Shown here: piece by piece, positions 12,555 through 25,348 of the stretch
Numbering within the stretch: the stretch's first letter is position 1
Layout: each line of letters opens with the position of its first letter
Assembly: GCA_963931925.1 (NCBI GenBank)
Contig: OZ007567.1
Span: forward strand, 78,542,686-78,606,685
Origin: Onchidella celtica
Lineage: Eukaryota > Mollusca > Gastropoda > Systellommatophora > Onchidiidae
Direction of reading: 5' to 3'
DNA length: 64,000 nucleotides
The notes under the pieces: generated by a model
The model's database searches: none
Told to the model about the DNA's origin: nothing
Seen by the model: the letters and a program-made list of their open reading frames with translations, nothing else
Made by a program: the position numbers and the translations under genes

Positions 12555-14908
12555 TTAGGTTTTGGTGCTTTTCATAAGTGATAATTTATACCAAAAACCT
12601 TGTGGCTATACCAGAAAAAGGGGATGGTATGTAGAGTGAATAAAGATCTGCCTTCTCAATTTGCAGCACGATTTGTCTAAAACAGCATTTTGAATAATTC
12701 ATTGCACTGAGAGATAGTAAAACACCAACACCGGCATACAAAATGTTTTTTGCATGCCAGGAGGAAGTACACTATTGGCTCTCCTAATTATTTTAATTTC
12801 AAACTCGTATATGGCAAGGTATGTTTACTTTTCGTGGTTAGTGCCCGCGATATTCATCAAATCTGGGCCAAAAATGTCTGTGGAAATGTAAATTACTCTA
12901 GCAGTAAATAATACCAAATTTATTGAAATTGCGCCGAAACATTTTTCTTCTACATTCGCAAACAGTTTTGCTATAAAGATAGTCACTGTTATCAGTTTGA
13001 GGTCATTTAACCCTCATTATCGATGACAATGAAACTTATCCCTTGGAATCTGTTTACGATTAGAGCCTTTCAGGTTCACTTATCTCGGGAAGGTAACCAC
13101 CAGGACTTTTCCATTCCAAGAAATAAAACCTCTGTACTTTATATTAACTAATTGGCCCACTGGCTTGGGGAATACACAGATGTGACTTTGAAAGTTGGGA
13201 TTCGATCACCAGTGTCTACACTGAGGCTCAGAACGAAAATTTCCTGTCAAAGTTTTTAATTCTCCTCGAAGAAAATGCGTTTTTTATCTTTTCGCTCAAA
13301 ATGTGGGAACACTTTCTTATGTTCAACTCAGTTGTACCTCAAAATAAACGAAAGTATTAAAAGTATAGCGAATTTCAGGACCGTTATAAATACTCTCACG
13401 TACACCTTAACGTCTCTCCATGCGTAGTGTGATATCCTGTGAAATTTAAGGCTAAACGGGTAAAAGGCCTTTCATTGGAGGCCTTACTTCCTTTATAATA
13501 CGATGTTATCTTACAGACGACTCAACAAATGTTTGTACATAACGCAGAACACCAATTTTTTTTTTAAACCATGGAAAGTGACATTTGAAACTATTTCGTT
13601 TCTCTCCCCCCCCCCCCCCCAAAGCCCCCTTTCTTTTTATTACGCCATTTTAATTTACCCCGGTTTTCAGAGGCAAGAGCAATCAGCCGGTCCCGCTGTC
13701 CGGATGATGGACGATCTGGGGTGAGTCTGAGATTGGAAGAGTTTTGTCGCGCTGTTTGTGACATTCATCTTGTGGCGTGCCGTGGTCGAGGGGTCCACTC
13801 TAATGCGATGAAATGAGCTGTATGAATTTAGATACAAAGCCTCGCGAGAGCCGGGTATCATAAAATATGGACAGAGGTAACAGTTTGGGGGCACAGTTTC
13901 ATGATCGTTAACAGAAATACGGATGGAAAACTGAATAATGTGTTGGCAAACCAGTGAAATGTGTTCTTTCACTTTAGACTAAAAACAATTTGAAAGATAG
14001 CGACTGACACATGAGTTCTTTTGTAATAGTTTGCAACGACATCCTTTTAAGACAGGGGAGAAGGGCGGTGAGTTCGTGTACTAATGCTCGCTAGGCTTTC
14101 TCAGTATTGTATTATCTTGCATGTAACTTGCTTTAGGCTATGAAATTTTAATCACATGTTAGTTCTACCTTTCTTCAAATTCATATTATGTCTCTCAATC
14201 TGTTAGCTAATAGGACGTTTGGATTTCAAATATCGATCTTTTGGTTCCCAATGTTGACCTTTTCCATTCTCAACTTCCTTTAGCTACAAATAAAAAATAA
14301 AAATTATCACATTTTGATTCAAATATTACAGTCTTCATGTCTCCGTTGTGATGTGATGGTTGAAAATACTTATGTTGTTATTGCTGCTTTTTTTTTCTGT
14401 TTCTTAAGAACTGGGTGTTTTTTATTTCTTTCTCAAAAGTATCTTGGACACGATTGTGGTGTCAGTTATGAAAATGATCTGTGGAATCCTCAACAGGACA
14501 TTTTCTTAATACACAAGAGATCTAAGAAAACTACATTGCAAAGAGTTGGGGAAAGTCAGGAAACATCAGCGAAAGATTTTGATTATTTCATGTCATAATG
14601 TTTCCTTTACCTGTGTGACTTTTACAACTGTGATGGCGTACATACATGTTGCGCAATATTACCTGGCTACAACTCTGCGACATTTGGTTATTAAAAAAAC
14701 AAATTATAGCATCATTGTCCAATGGAAACTTTAGAATGGTGTCATTCATTGAGGGCAGACCAGTAAGACATAAACGTGAGGTATCTAATATTAAGGGAAC
14801 TAGGACACTTCCTTCCAGCATTAACAATTGATTACCTGTTTTGTGTGATAAGGTTACTTCTGAAATGAAATTCGTTGTTTAAACTGGGGATGTCCGAACC
14901 CACGAATG
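12555..14908. other. Mostly non-coding DNA; exon-like segment listed separately
   Basis: AT-rich sequence with a C-run at 13606-13621 directly upstream of an exon-like segment at 13671-13720. No other gene, RNA or transposon signal is recognised. Confidence 0.4.
13671..13720 (+). other. Candidate internal exon (50 bp)
   Basis: A long pyrimidine-rich stretch (13598-13670) ends in TTTTCAG, a good 3' splice site. Fifty bases later comes GTGAGT, a strong 5' splice site. The segment between is GC-richer than its surroundings and is open in two frames, one of which includes the residues MMDDLG. I do not recognise a protein, and such a short exon can arise by chance. If real, it is the only trace of a host gene on this strand nearby. 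Confidence 0.25.
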
Positions 14909-15027
14909 CAAGTGTGTGTGAGTGTGTAGGTGTGTGTGTGTGTGTAGGTGTGTCTGTGTAGGTGTGTGTGTGTAGGAGTGTGTGTGTAGGTGTGTGTGTT
15001 TGTGTGTGTGTATAGGTGTGTGTAGGT

Positions 15028-15059
<32 letters not shown>

Positions 15060-15060
15060 A
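14909..15060 (+). repeat. Compound (GT)n / TAGG microsatellite
   Basis: GT repeats on the plus strand, interrupted regularly by TAGG or TCTG, ending in a purer (TG)n block. In reverse this reads as a His/Thr string, which is an artefact of the repeat. Confidence 0.95.
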
Positions 15061-15294
15061 TGCCAAGCCACACACGATATTTCTTGTTTAACATCCAAGA
15101 GAATCTGCACCTGACCCCGAAGTGAACACTGTGACAACTCATTTGCAATAGGATATAGATAATTATATTTGAAGTTACGTGAGATGAGGAATTGCAACAT
15201 AATATTCAAGCTGGTTGGTCACGTTCATGTAAAGTCGCGCATTGATGGAAAGAAGTCGTGTAATAATGATTAAGCGAAGGGCTAGAGTTTTGAA

Positions 15295-15343
15295 ATCTAT
15301 CTATCTATCTATCTATCTATAATAATAATAATAATAATAATAT
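15295..15343 (+). repeat. Short (ATCT)n adjoining (AAT)n tail of an L2-like element
   Basis: About 25 bases of ATCT join directly to an (AAT)n run (15320-15343). Read on the minus strand, the latter is the (ATT)n tail of the L2-like LINE fragment that follows. The tetranucleotide part resembles the larger array at 16100-16269, on the other side of the LINE fragment. Confidence 0.9.
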
Positions 15344-16098
15344 ATTGCATTTATATAGCGCCCAACCCCGTCGATGACAAGCTCTGGGCGCTTTAACAAA
15401 CTCTTACACACACACACACACACGCATACACAAAAGAAATTCAAAAATATTTACTATTGTTGCTGCCGAAAAACACCTAGCCTAGTTTGTCTGAAAGAAA
15501 TGGGTCTTCAGATGGCATTTGAAAGAACCAATGTCATTAATTTCCCTGGTTGTCTTTGGAAAAGTGTTCCAGATGGTAGGGCCAAGAAATGAAAAGGACT
15601 TTTCTCCTACAGTGGACAGATTCATTTTAGGTACTTTCAATTTTGTAGTGTCAGATGATGATCTTAGTTGACGAGATGGAACATAGTAATCAGTTAAATC
15701 AACTAGGTACGATGGAGCAGTATTATTGACACATTTGTGACAAATGGATGACAATTTGTACATTATTCTTTTCTCAACTGGCAGCCATTGCCAACTCTGC
15801 AGAAGTGGCAGTGCTGAATCTCTTTTCTTTTTCTTCAAAACAAGTCTCGCTGCATTGTTTTGAGCAATTTGGAGTTTTCTAATATTTTTTTGTGAAATTC
15901 CAGCCAAAAGGGAGTTGCAATAGTCAAGCTTTGAAAGTACAGAAGAATTTACTAAAACAGCCGCAGTTTCAGTTGAAATAAGATGTCTGATTTTACCGAT
16001 TTTCCAGATTTCCATGTATAGAATGCGAATGAGGTGACTAACCTGAGATGACATAGAAAGATTTGAATCAATGTAAACCCCTAGGTAACCCCCTACAC
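15344..16098 (-). mobile_element. L2-like LINE, 5'-truncated 3' end
   Basis: The fragment carries the last 200 or so codons of a reverse-transcriptase ORF and a 3' untranslated region of about 140 bases. That region ends in a motif reading GCGCTATATAAATGCAATATA on the minus strand, followed by an (ATT)n tail. This ending, a GCGCTATATAAAT motif before ATT repeats, is characteristic of L2-group LINEs in many animals. The 5' truncation point coincides with the start of the ATCT array at 16100. A (CA)n run at about 15405-15422 lies inside the 3' UTR. Confidence 0.88.
15482..16096 (-). pseudogene. L2-like reverse transcriptase, C-terminal fragment
   Basis: One uninterrupted frame of roughly 204 codons with no true start codon, because the 5' part of the element is missing. 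It begins at a YLGVYID motif, which follows the RT catalytic core in L2/CR1 enzymes. It continues with the family signature LSKLDYCNSLLAGI, AQNNAARLV, WLPVEKRI, APSYL and the terminal GPTIWNTFP block, ending in FKCHLKTHFFQ. The catalytic palm motifs are absent, so the copy cannot be active. There is no internal stop or frameshift over about 600 bases, which suggests a fairly young insertion. Family assignment rests on these motifs recalled from L2-group proteins. Confidence 0.88.
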
Positions 16099-16269
<171 letters not shown>

Positions 16270-18918
16270 CATTTTTGTTTAAATGTCACCACCCAAAGCT
16301 ACATCGAGCGAAATTATTGTGCGTCCATGAAACAACGAAGGACATTAATATAAGTCATTTAGAAGTTCAGAGGTCGTAACAGGTCTGTAGATATGCAAAT
16401 ATGGTTAGAGAGAGCGAATCTGCACACCGATAGTTCTCGAACATTGCCGACAAATGGATGACAGCAACATCGAGCAAGAGATCTCTGACTGGGGATACCC
16501 TGGACTGCCTTCTCTCTTCAGTTACATCTGTTTTGTGACTTCACAGTATGTGTGTGTGGGGGGGGGGGTGCTTTTACATACGAGAGTGCGCCATCTGACT
16601 GCTTTGGTCTTTTCGTTCCCCGAAATCACAGTGCGATTGTCAAAACAGTGTCTTTAACGATGATTTCAAGGTGTCCTTTTTTAACTGTTTCCCCCAGACC
16701 TACAAAAATCCAGTTCTCCCAGTTGTGGCTCTCCAAAAGGCATTTTCTTTGGGAACTGGACATCAAGTATGTGGACCATATGACTTGACCATCCTCGTCG
16801 TGACTGCATAGTCCTGATGTTGGTGCTGGCTAAGCCTTGGCAAGCAGGAACTATCGAATCTGGGTTTCTGTCTTGCCATATGCTGGTTATAAGTTTCCTC
16901 CAGTAGGTTACATGAAATTCCAACTTAAAACCCCCGGAAGTATTTATGAAGTGTTACCAGATTTTGTTAAAAATAATATATGTCAAACATTCGTACATTA
17001 AACTTCAGAATGTTATAAACTGAAGCTGGAAGATGAAAAGTTGAGAGAGAGGCTAGACAGGTTTCGATAATTATAGTTTAGCTAGTTCTCATTCAACTTC
17101 CTTATACCCCGCAAAAACATAAAATTCAACATAGAGGGTATATCATTATTATTATCATTCATGAAATTTCAAATTATGACTATTATATTAGGACGAAATT
17201 GTTAAGAATCAAGATGCAATATTTTTAGTTCTTTCCAAAATAAATAACCACTAAAATGTTTCTGAACTTACAAAATGATTCAGAACAAAAAATAATCCTA
17301 ACGATTTCAAAAGATTGTAACTTTGAAATAAACAAACGTGCCTGAAACATGCATACTAGGTATATTACATGATGAATGTATGTGTTTGGTGAACTTGTTT
17401 ATGAAGGCTATATAATGCATAGATGGAAAATAAGTTTGCAAAGGCCAACTGTTTCCAAATTTTTTTTTGTCTAGTTTTCCCCATGGCAACCTCAAAAAAA
17501 AAAAAAAAAAGAACAGACCATTCCGGCAAACATCAATCAGTTTCGACCACTGTTTTCGATCAAAAACAAGAGCAAAGAGACACATAAGCGCAACTGATCT
17601 GAGTCACTACATCTGCAGTAAGCTACGGCGAGATTGCTGGGGAAAATAATTATGGTATATTATATCAGAAAACCATAGCACTTATGTCTCAACATGTGTG
17701 ATTCCTACTCTCTGGTTCAAGTTCCACTTTAATTAAGACACCACGAAAATGAAAGACAACCAAAAATAAAATGGGCCAAGACAAAATGAGGAAAATGTCC
17801 TGAAATGTCGAATTACATTGGTCTGACAGATGGAAGAAGGGAAGAAAGAAACGAAAATGGCCTGCCAGAAACAAACACAACAAAAACAAACAAACAAACA
17901 AACAAACAAAAAAGAAATAAAATCTTATCCAGAATCACACAAGGGAGGCCACAGTAAAGACGGGAATTCATTCCTCTAGACTCCCCGAGAAACAGAGGAA
18001 AATTGAGAACGAGGAGGAGGTAGAAGGGACAAGTAAGAAAGAAAGAAAATTGCTAAGCGATGGGCGCAAGTCGCACTTAAATATGCAAATGTTGTACTGA
18101 GGAAGGGAATGGCACTTTCTGTGAGCGCAGGGCTAATGTCTGTGTTTATTTATAGATTGGAACTCTCTCACGCTACAGGAAGGGATTTGCATCTGTATCT
18201 GATTTTGATACCCAGATTTTTGTTTGTTTACGGGATGTCTCACTGTTATGGCGCCGAAGACCAGTTTTGGCAACCGTTTTGATTAACGCAGACACATTCG
18301 AGCTGATGCAGAAAAGCCTCACATAAGCCTTCGAAATTTAAACTTTGAATTGGATGCCAGTGTATCTTTTTTCTTTCTTGTAAACCATTGTGATAATCAT
18401 AAACTGACTAAAAGTATTACATAATTATGTTGTAATGATATGTCAAGAACAGTTAATGATTGACAAATTGGATGCCATTGACGCTCGGGGAAAATACACA
18501 AATACCATGCCCACACAAGTTATAAAACAATAGACTCTCTAGTTTTTAATCGTTGTTGTTGTTGTTGTTTTTTAGTTAGGAAGGAAATAAATATATGTAA
18601 TGGTCTAAAATAAGGTCAGCGAAGACAACTGAGCACTGGCTTGGGTTTACGGCTGTTCGCACATTTAAATTACTAAGGAAACAAATTACAAAGATGGACA
18701 AAAACCAAACCAAAAGAAAAGGGATATTTCGAGATCAACTTTAACGTTTCCATAGTCGGAGGGTAAAATAATCTTATTTCCCAGTGTTTTACGTTGATAA
18801 TGTGATGACCTCCCAAAGCACCTCATAAAGCTACCTCCCTTTAGAACTGGGTTTGCCAATTGGTGTTTGTTTGCTGTTGGTTGTGAAGTTATAGTCCAAG
18901 AAGAGGTTTCGTGAAAAC
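16270..18918. other. Non-coding DNA, no gene recognised
   Basis: Contains a G-run at 16558-16568, an A-run at 17495-17511, an (AAAC)n stretch at about 17873-17912 and a GTT run near 18552. No frame resembles a known protein. Confidence 0.4.
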
Positions 18919-19246
<328 letters not shown>

Positions 19247-20027
19247 AATTTAATAACATTTGAGTGTTGTTAACCTTTATTTAGTCTGTTTGTTATCTCT
19301 GCATAATGAGAGATCCAAACGTATAAACAGCCCTTGGCAGTCTCAAACTTAGATTTCTACAAAAACGAACATGCCACATCTTTCTCAACACTGTAGTCCC
19401 TTTTCGTTCTTTTGAAAGCTTTAGTCACTTCTGTTCAGTGTGGGTCGTTCTGTACTAGACCATTCTCTGGTTGTGCTGAGTGGTAGCGGAAGATAGACAA
19501 TAAGTCAGATAGTACTCATTTGCCGTGTACACCTGCGTTTGCTCTCCAGAGGGGTCTCAGATTTCCTGGGGGACGCCTTTGATTAAATCTGCTCACTTGT
19601 CCGCCGACGACTGTAATAATCCATAGCCATAGCCCAAGCCGTAGGCTGGAAGGGTGAAAATCATACTATCGACACAGGCGATGAAAACTGTATTATATTA
19701 TTTGCGGTCCAGTTTAGTTCGGTAGTGGTTCATTTTAAAACACATTTTCCATGCATTACTTGAATGGCTAAACCCCACGTGGTAGGGTGAAACCTTTTGA
19801 CTGGCTTGCGCCATTGGTATCAGTACTGAAAACTGTCAGCTGCGAACAAATCACACTTGTAGCAGGTTATTGATATATCTCCCGCAACTTCTTTTCATCA
19901 TTTTACTGTGATATTTTAGGAGAAATCAGTCTTAAGCACAAGGGGAAACCTTGGCCCTCGGAACTGTCGGTTTTCTAAAACTAACTGTCGGGTTTTGTCT
20001 GAGCAAGAAATTACTTGGAGGTCACAT
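19247..20027. other. Non-coding DNA, no gene recognised
   Basis: AT-rich sequence without a recognisable gene or repeat. Confidence 0.4.
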
Positions 20028-20187
20028 CGTGACCTTAGTTCTTGTTTATCCTATCTCCATTTTCTTAAAAAAAAACTGGAGATCTTTTAGTATGTAAAAG
20101 TATAACAAATGCATACTTTGACACTCGTGAGTCGAATTTCTCAGTTGCACAAGAAGTGGAGCTGGACAAACAATAACTGAGGTCGCG
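20028..20187. mobile_element. MITE, two-copy family, copy B
   Basis: A 160-bp element whose ends are CGTGACCTTAGTTCTTGTTT and, in reverse complement on the right, CGCGACCTCAGTTATTGTTTG. It matches copy A (12309-12554) over the ends and several internal blocks, in the opposite orientation, and is about 85 bases shorter. ACAT flanks it on both sides (20024-20027 and 20188-20191), a possible 4-bp target duplication, although copy A shows no equivalent. Confidence 0.7.
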
Positions 20188-21405
20188 ACATTCTTTCACC
20201 AGTCACGCTTGCATGAGTCAGGTTTACTTGTCAAAATGCCGTAGGCCACATTCTCCTTCCTCCCCCCTATTAATTTTTTTCAAAAATCGTCCAACTCACT
20301 GGTTCACCAGAACGCGTGATTTCGTAAAGAATTCTTTCGCAAATACACATTAGGCATAGCTTATGATTCCTTGTCGTTTCCACTTAAATCCTGAGCCAAA
20401 AGTTTTTTTGTTTTTTTTTTAAAGGCCAAATGGACAAATTTTTCCCATCCTTTCTCCACTTTTTTTTTTTTTTGTATCCGTCAGACTTGGGTGCAAGAGA
20501 TCACCCACCACACACATACTGTATACGTGTGCGCTAAACTTGGGAAAAGGGTGATAAGTTTATCAACGCTTCATTTTCAGATCTGGCACACAGAATATAA
20601 ACATCACTCTGAATTAAATGCATTGCTAAAAAAGAAGTTAATGTGTGGCCACTTTTACTGAAACATCTGCCGTCTTTGTGGGTGCATTTTAGTTCCCCGT
20701 GAAGGGTGAAAAATTATCAGTGTTCATTTGGAAATGTTTATTCTACACTAGCTGAAAACTAAGGCATCAGTATCAGGCATACACTCTAGTTTAGATCCTG
20801 TGTAATTCTTGAAAACAATGTTGACAGGAATGTTCCTTTCACTATGCATGGCTTCCACACTTTACACATCGATAGTGCCGTACAATATTTCAGGCCACTG
20901 ACATATTAAGAGCCATACAATCTTTATGGTGTGCTTCTAGTCCACCCTCATGTCGTCAAGAGAGCCGTCATTTGAAAATGTGATTAACGCACTGGTTTAT
21001 TTTCATATACATATTTATACGTATTTTCATGTAAAAAATATTTGACAAAAATCTCAAATCGGTTTATTGAACGACGCGATGCACCACTGGGATTGCATGC
21101 AACGAAGAATTTTGGAAACCGTCCTCAAAGTTTATCTTAACAAAGGAATTACAGATGCTGCCTATGACCGGAATAACGTTAATTATTTAAGAAAATGTTC
21201 AGTCCACAGGATTTTGTCGATATAAGATTTTTTTTTTTGGGTTTTGGAAAATTGATATTACCAAACTGCAGCCAACAATGATGTTGTAACGGAACTATAA
21301 TGTAATCATGAGAAAGATAAAGACTGCAGATCTAGTGCAGATAAACATAAAAGCAAAAATGGTGGGTGGGAAAGTTCCGACATTAAAAGACAACAGGGAC
21401 GTAAT
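20188..21405. other. Non-coding DNA, no gene recognised
   Basis: AT-rich, with T-runs at about 20402-20420 and 20460-20474. Nothing else is recognised. Confidence 0.4.
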
Positions 21406-21413
21406 ATTTAAAT

Positions 21414-21978
21414 CACTGTGCCTATGCCTTTTTTGTCCCACACCCGCCTACAATTTTCAACAACAAAAAAAAGTGCGCCTGACCATGATCGGACAAGACA
21501 GTGTACAGCAGGGGTGCTCAACCAGTCGATCGCGATCTACCGGTCGATCCTCAAGTGCTTGGTAGTCGATCGCGGGATGAATGTAGGACACACCCGCGAA
21601 GTATATATATATTTTTTTTATTTGTCTTTGTATTTTGGCGGGTCGCTGTTCTTGGATGTGGCGGGTTTGTGTTAGTTGTAGGTTAAAGTGAATAATGCCG
21701 ATAGGCACACCAGCATGGGTTCGGTTTCTTTTATTTTTTGTTAGTAGATCTCCAAAGGCTGGGAAATGTAAATGTAGATCCTATGTCAATAAAGGTTGAG
21801 CACCCCTGGTGTACAGTATATTACAAAAAGTTTATCTATACAGTTAAGTAAGTTAAAAGACACTATGAAATCAAGAGTTCTATGAAAAGACTGTATGCCC
21901 CATTCTGAATTCCCAGGCACCACCAAAATATTGCCAAGCCCCATCGGTGGAGCGTGCGCCCCACCTTGAGAAACAATG
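21414..21978. mobile_element. hAT-like non-autonomous element (outer of a nested pair)
   Basis: The left end begins CACTGTGCCTATGCC and runs into TTTTTTGTCCCACACCCGCC. The right end, in reverse complement, begins CATTGTTTCTCAAGGTGGGGCGC. Both resemble the CAGTGGTTCTCAA...GTGGGGCGC ends of hAT transposons. The element is flanked by a perfect 8-bp duplication ATTTAAAT at 21406-21413 and 21979-21986, as expected for hAT. Without the inserted MITE at 21509-21808 and one copy of its duplication, its own length is about 257 bp. No transposase is encoded. Confidence 0.8.
21509..21808. mobile_element. hAT MITE nested inside another hAT element
   Basis: Exactly 300 bp with perfect 15-bp terminal inverted repeats CAGGGGTGCTCAACC and perfect 8-bp target duplications GTGTACAG at 21501-21508 and 21809-21816. 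Both features are diagnostic for hAT. The interior near the left end repeats GTCGATCGCG words. It lies within the older hAT element at 21414-21978, so it is the younger insertion. It has no coding capacity and must be moved by a transposase encoded elsewhere. Confidence 0.93.
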
Positions 21979-21986
21979 ATTTAAAT

Positions 21987-23231
21987 GAAAAATGTGAATA
22001 AACGATAGGGCGTAACAGGGAACGTGGAGAGTCAAGGAAGAGAGGTAAACATTTATTTCCAATGGTCATTTTGCGTATGGACATCACCTGTTGACCATGC
22101 GCCTAGGGCAAACTGCAGCTCCACATAGGCGCAGTGGTTAACGCCAATGATGATGATGACAACGATTTTGTTCAAGTTTACTTTTCAAGAGCCATCCCAT
22201 TCTGCCGAAGCTTTCTCACCAGTCAGATAGTCCTAATTGTGTTTTACAGCCGGCAGGTAGAACAACATTGGCAAGCCAGATTCCACGCGAAGCGGGGTGT
22301 AAATTAAACAAGACTGGGGAACTATTATTGTTTTGACAAACACATTCAAGAACGAGTAAAAACAGCCCATTTCCTGGGGAAATTATATTTAGAATACAAA
22401 AGTCGGCTGTTTGCAGACTAAAATATCTCTTCAACGCTGGATCCATTTTAAAAAAGTCAGTAATGATGAGTTTGTTTTGACCTGGGTGTTTATCCCTTTT
22501 GAGTACAACGCCAATTATTACGCTCGTGTATGCCAGTCGACGTGTTTGAGGAAAGATGATGTTCCTTAAGTAAAGACCGGCTAGACAGCAGGACAATATC
22601 TGTTTGAAGACACTGCTGGTCCCGTGTGTAAACTTTAAGGCAAGCCTGCTTATTTTCCGTGAGAAATAGCACAGTTTATCGCACATGTATCGAGTTTATA
22701 TTATTCAGACAATCGAGCTAGTGTAGTGACTGATACACCCACCTTACTCCTCACAACATCAAATGTAAATGGGTGAGCAGAGAAGCGACCTGCACATACA
22801 AGAGCATCTCTGTTAGCCTCTTTATTAAAATATGTTCCTTCCAATTCGGCCAGTACATTGAAGGCTGTGCGCTCTCAAAATAATCCCAGTTTGTTAATTG
22901 TTTTTATCTCGTTTCGACGCTTCAAGGCAGATGGCTGGTGTGGTGGTCAGGGAGAGTTGCTGGCTGCTTCACTACAGTGTCCGTATGTCATGCCCCCCCC
23001 CCCCAAATGTACTGAAGTGTTCAGGAATGAAAGTTGTTTTCAAGACGATGAAGTCTTTTTGGGGTGTTGGTGTGGAGTATGGAATACATGAGTTCTGGCA
23101 ATTTGTAAGGAGCCTTGGGTGGGTGTAAATTCCTGCCAATTTTCTTAGGTGTTCTGGTTCTAGCAGCTCAGCAGACTGATCGAATTTTCATCTGATTTTT
23201 GCAGTTTATTTTTGCTTGAATAAACTATCCC
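21987..23231. other. Unrecognised sequence with one long open frame
   Basis: A minus-strand frame of 156 codons runs from an ATG at 22686 to a stop at 22216. It is the longest frame in the window that is neither transposon nor simple repeat, but I see no known domain and no codon-usage support. A C-run lies at 22994-23004. A short GATGATGAT run occurs near 22150. Confidence 0.3.
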
Positions 23232-23262
<31 letters not shown>

Positions 23263-23279
23263 CTCTCTCTCTCTCTCTT

Positions 23280-23358
<79 letters not shown>

Positions 23359-23359
23359 C
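23232..23359 (+). repeat. (CTTT)n to (CT)n microsatellite
   Basis: CTTT repeats grade into a long (CT)n tract with a few G substitutions. Confidence 0.97.
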
Positions 23360-23389
23360 GTACTCTTTCTCCTGTCTTTGTAGAAGGAT

Positions 23390-24560
23390 TGTCACGAGTG
23401 GAGTGAGCGATAGTTAATAATTACGGGGGGAAAGGAGGAGAGTAAAATTAACGCACGTAGACAAGTAAGGAAAAGCGTGCCTGTTATGAGTGGTGGGGGG
23501 GGGGGTCTGAATGAGGCGAAAGCGCTGTATTACTATCACTGCAAGTTAGAAGGTCCTAGAGAACGGACGCAAGAGAAAGCCCAGCGGGCGAACATAAGGA
23601 GAGCAGTCGGAAGACTTGGGAGTAGTGCTATCCCAGTGATGACTGGTAGGTGAAACGATGATTGATAATTATGATTGATGTATTATATTCGTCTATTACC
23701 ATGATGTAAATAAGTATATGTGAGGAATGTGGAAGTCCTTGATATTGGATATAGCAATGTGCGCCATGAGCGATAGATGAAAGTTGAGTTCATGGATTTG
23801 TAGCACGAGTGAGTATTGTGTACTACGATGGAGGTGTGTTACCGTAAGAGGTTTGGTGAGTGAAATGTGAACTATTGTGTGTACGCTTCATGGGTTGTAA
23901 GGAGAGGTGGAGTGAATAGAAATGGTATGGTATTATACCAATGTAATGTTATTCTTGTAGGTGTCGGGGACGGGCCGAAGAGCCACCTCGGTGAGCACAG
24001 GGGATAGGCCAGCATAGGGCCGGAGGCCACACATAGGCCAAGAGTGAGGCTGTCGGTGCAGGACAGTAGAGGCACATAAAGTCGTGGCAGTCTGGCCACG
24101 GACAGGGACGTAGATATGAGCGTGAATGTGATAATGTACTATTGCCATGTTGATGGGCTATTGAAATGATAATGTACTATTGCCATGTTGATGGGCTATT
24201 GAAATGATAATGTGCTATTGCCCTGCTGAGGTGCTAGTGGAATGCTAAGGTGTATGACAGTGGGAAGGTGATATTGAGAGACTGCGGTGCCAGTGAATTA
24301 TTAATGTGCTATTAAGACCCTGAGGGGAGAGGCTGAGGCCGAAGTGTCTTTAGGAAGTAACTACCGGGTTGTGGATCCGAGGAAGAGTGCATGTGGGAAT
24401 AAGGCCGTTGTACGGCAGTTAAATTCAATAATATAATGTATGTAATTGCGCTATTATCTGTATAATTATGTTTAATAAATGTGTGAGTCTGATGGGTTGT
24501 TCTGTTAAGTGTTAAACTTGTTCGTTCGTGATTGTTGTCCTGTCATAACTTATTACATCT
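23390..24560. other. G-rich atypical block, possibly a solo LTR
   Basis: From 23390 to about 24460 the plus strand is clearly richer in G than its surroundings. It starts TGTCACGAG and ends near TTATTACA, with AATAAA about 80 bases before the end, a layout reminiscent of an LTR. However, I find no target duplication, no convincing primer-binding site and no gag/pol sequence, so the LTR reading is weak. A 38-bp tandem repeat lies inside it at 24130-24265. Confidence 0.25.
24130..24265 (+). repeat. 38-bp tandem repeat, about 3.5 copies
   Basis: Units start at 24130, 24168, 24206 and 24244, each beginning GATAATGTACTATTGCC or a variant. The first two are identical; the third and the partial fourth diverge progressively. 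Confidence 0.9.
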
Positions 24561-24919
24561 CCCAGTCTGGGATTTGTGAGAGGTCCCGGGTTCATGGTAT
24601 ACACATTTTTTCACAGCTTAGCAACCAAATCCAATGACCGGTGCACATTTTTTCAGAGGTATTTACAATCAATTAAAAATTCCTCGTTCATCTAAAACTT
24701 TCAGAGACCGATAAAGCGATAAAAGTTCTGCAGTTTGGAGAAAGGCTTAGTGAACACGGCTGTTGAATTACAAAGGGATTAACAGTGATAAAAACTGCAG
24801 TCTTTTCTGAAATGGATTGACAAACATTCACTCGGAATAACATGTCAGTCTCCAGTCTGCGGATTCCGTGTTGTCCCAGGTAGTTATGGAAAGGCAGGCG
24901 GTATCCTTTAAATGAATGA
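24561..24919. other. Non-coding DNA, no gene recognised
   Basis: A T-arm-like string GTCCCGGGTTCA occurs near 24586 but has no matching A box or cloverleaf. Nothing else is supported. Confidence 0.35.
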
Positions 24920-24927
24920 CTGTACAG

Positions 24928-25348
24928 CAGCGGTTCTCAAAGGAGGTGATATCGCCCCCCCCCCCCACTCTAGGGGGCGATTTCGATTTACAAAGAAAAT
25001 GACTACAAGGGAGGAGAAAAGATGAAGGGAGAGCTGTGGGAGCAAAGACGGGGCCATCAGTGACTTGTTCAACAGCACCCCTAAGTGGGTTTTATGAATA
25101 GAAATGGCCTGGGTTTTTTTTTCGTACATTTGATAGACAATGCCTTCTGTTTTATTATGAAATAATCAACACGCTCAATGCCGTCCTTAAGGCTTTGAAA
25201 AGCTTTACATCATAAATTGTGTGTATTCTGTCTTCTTGTGAAATGTACCTGTTGGGGGGGGGGGGGTTGGAAGGGAGGGAGAAGAGGGCAATGAGAGAAA
25301 ATGTGAAGCCTAATGGGGCAATTGCCTTAAAAAGATTGAGAACCACTG
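24928..25348. mobile_element. hAT-like MITE
   Basis: The termini are CAGCGGTTCTCAA on the left and, in reverse complement, CAGTGGTTCTCAA on the right, a classical hAT pattern. The left flank is CTGTACAG and the right flank CTGCATAC. They match at five of eight positions, so the target duplication appears decayed. The interior has a C-run near 24955-24966 and a G-run near 25254-25266 and does not encode a protein. Confidence 0.75.

Noticed and set aside
13150-13210. tRNA-like boxes (TGGCCCACTGG and GGATTCGATCACC)
   Set aside because: The B-box match is poor and no cloverleaf can be drawn.
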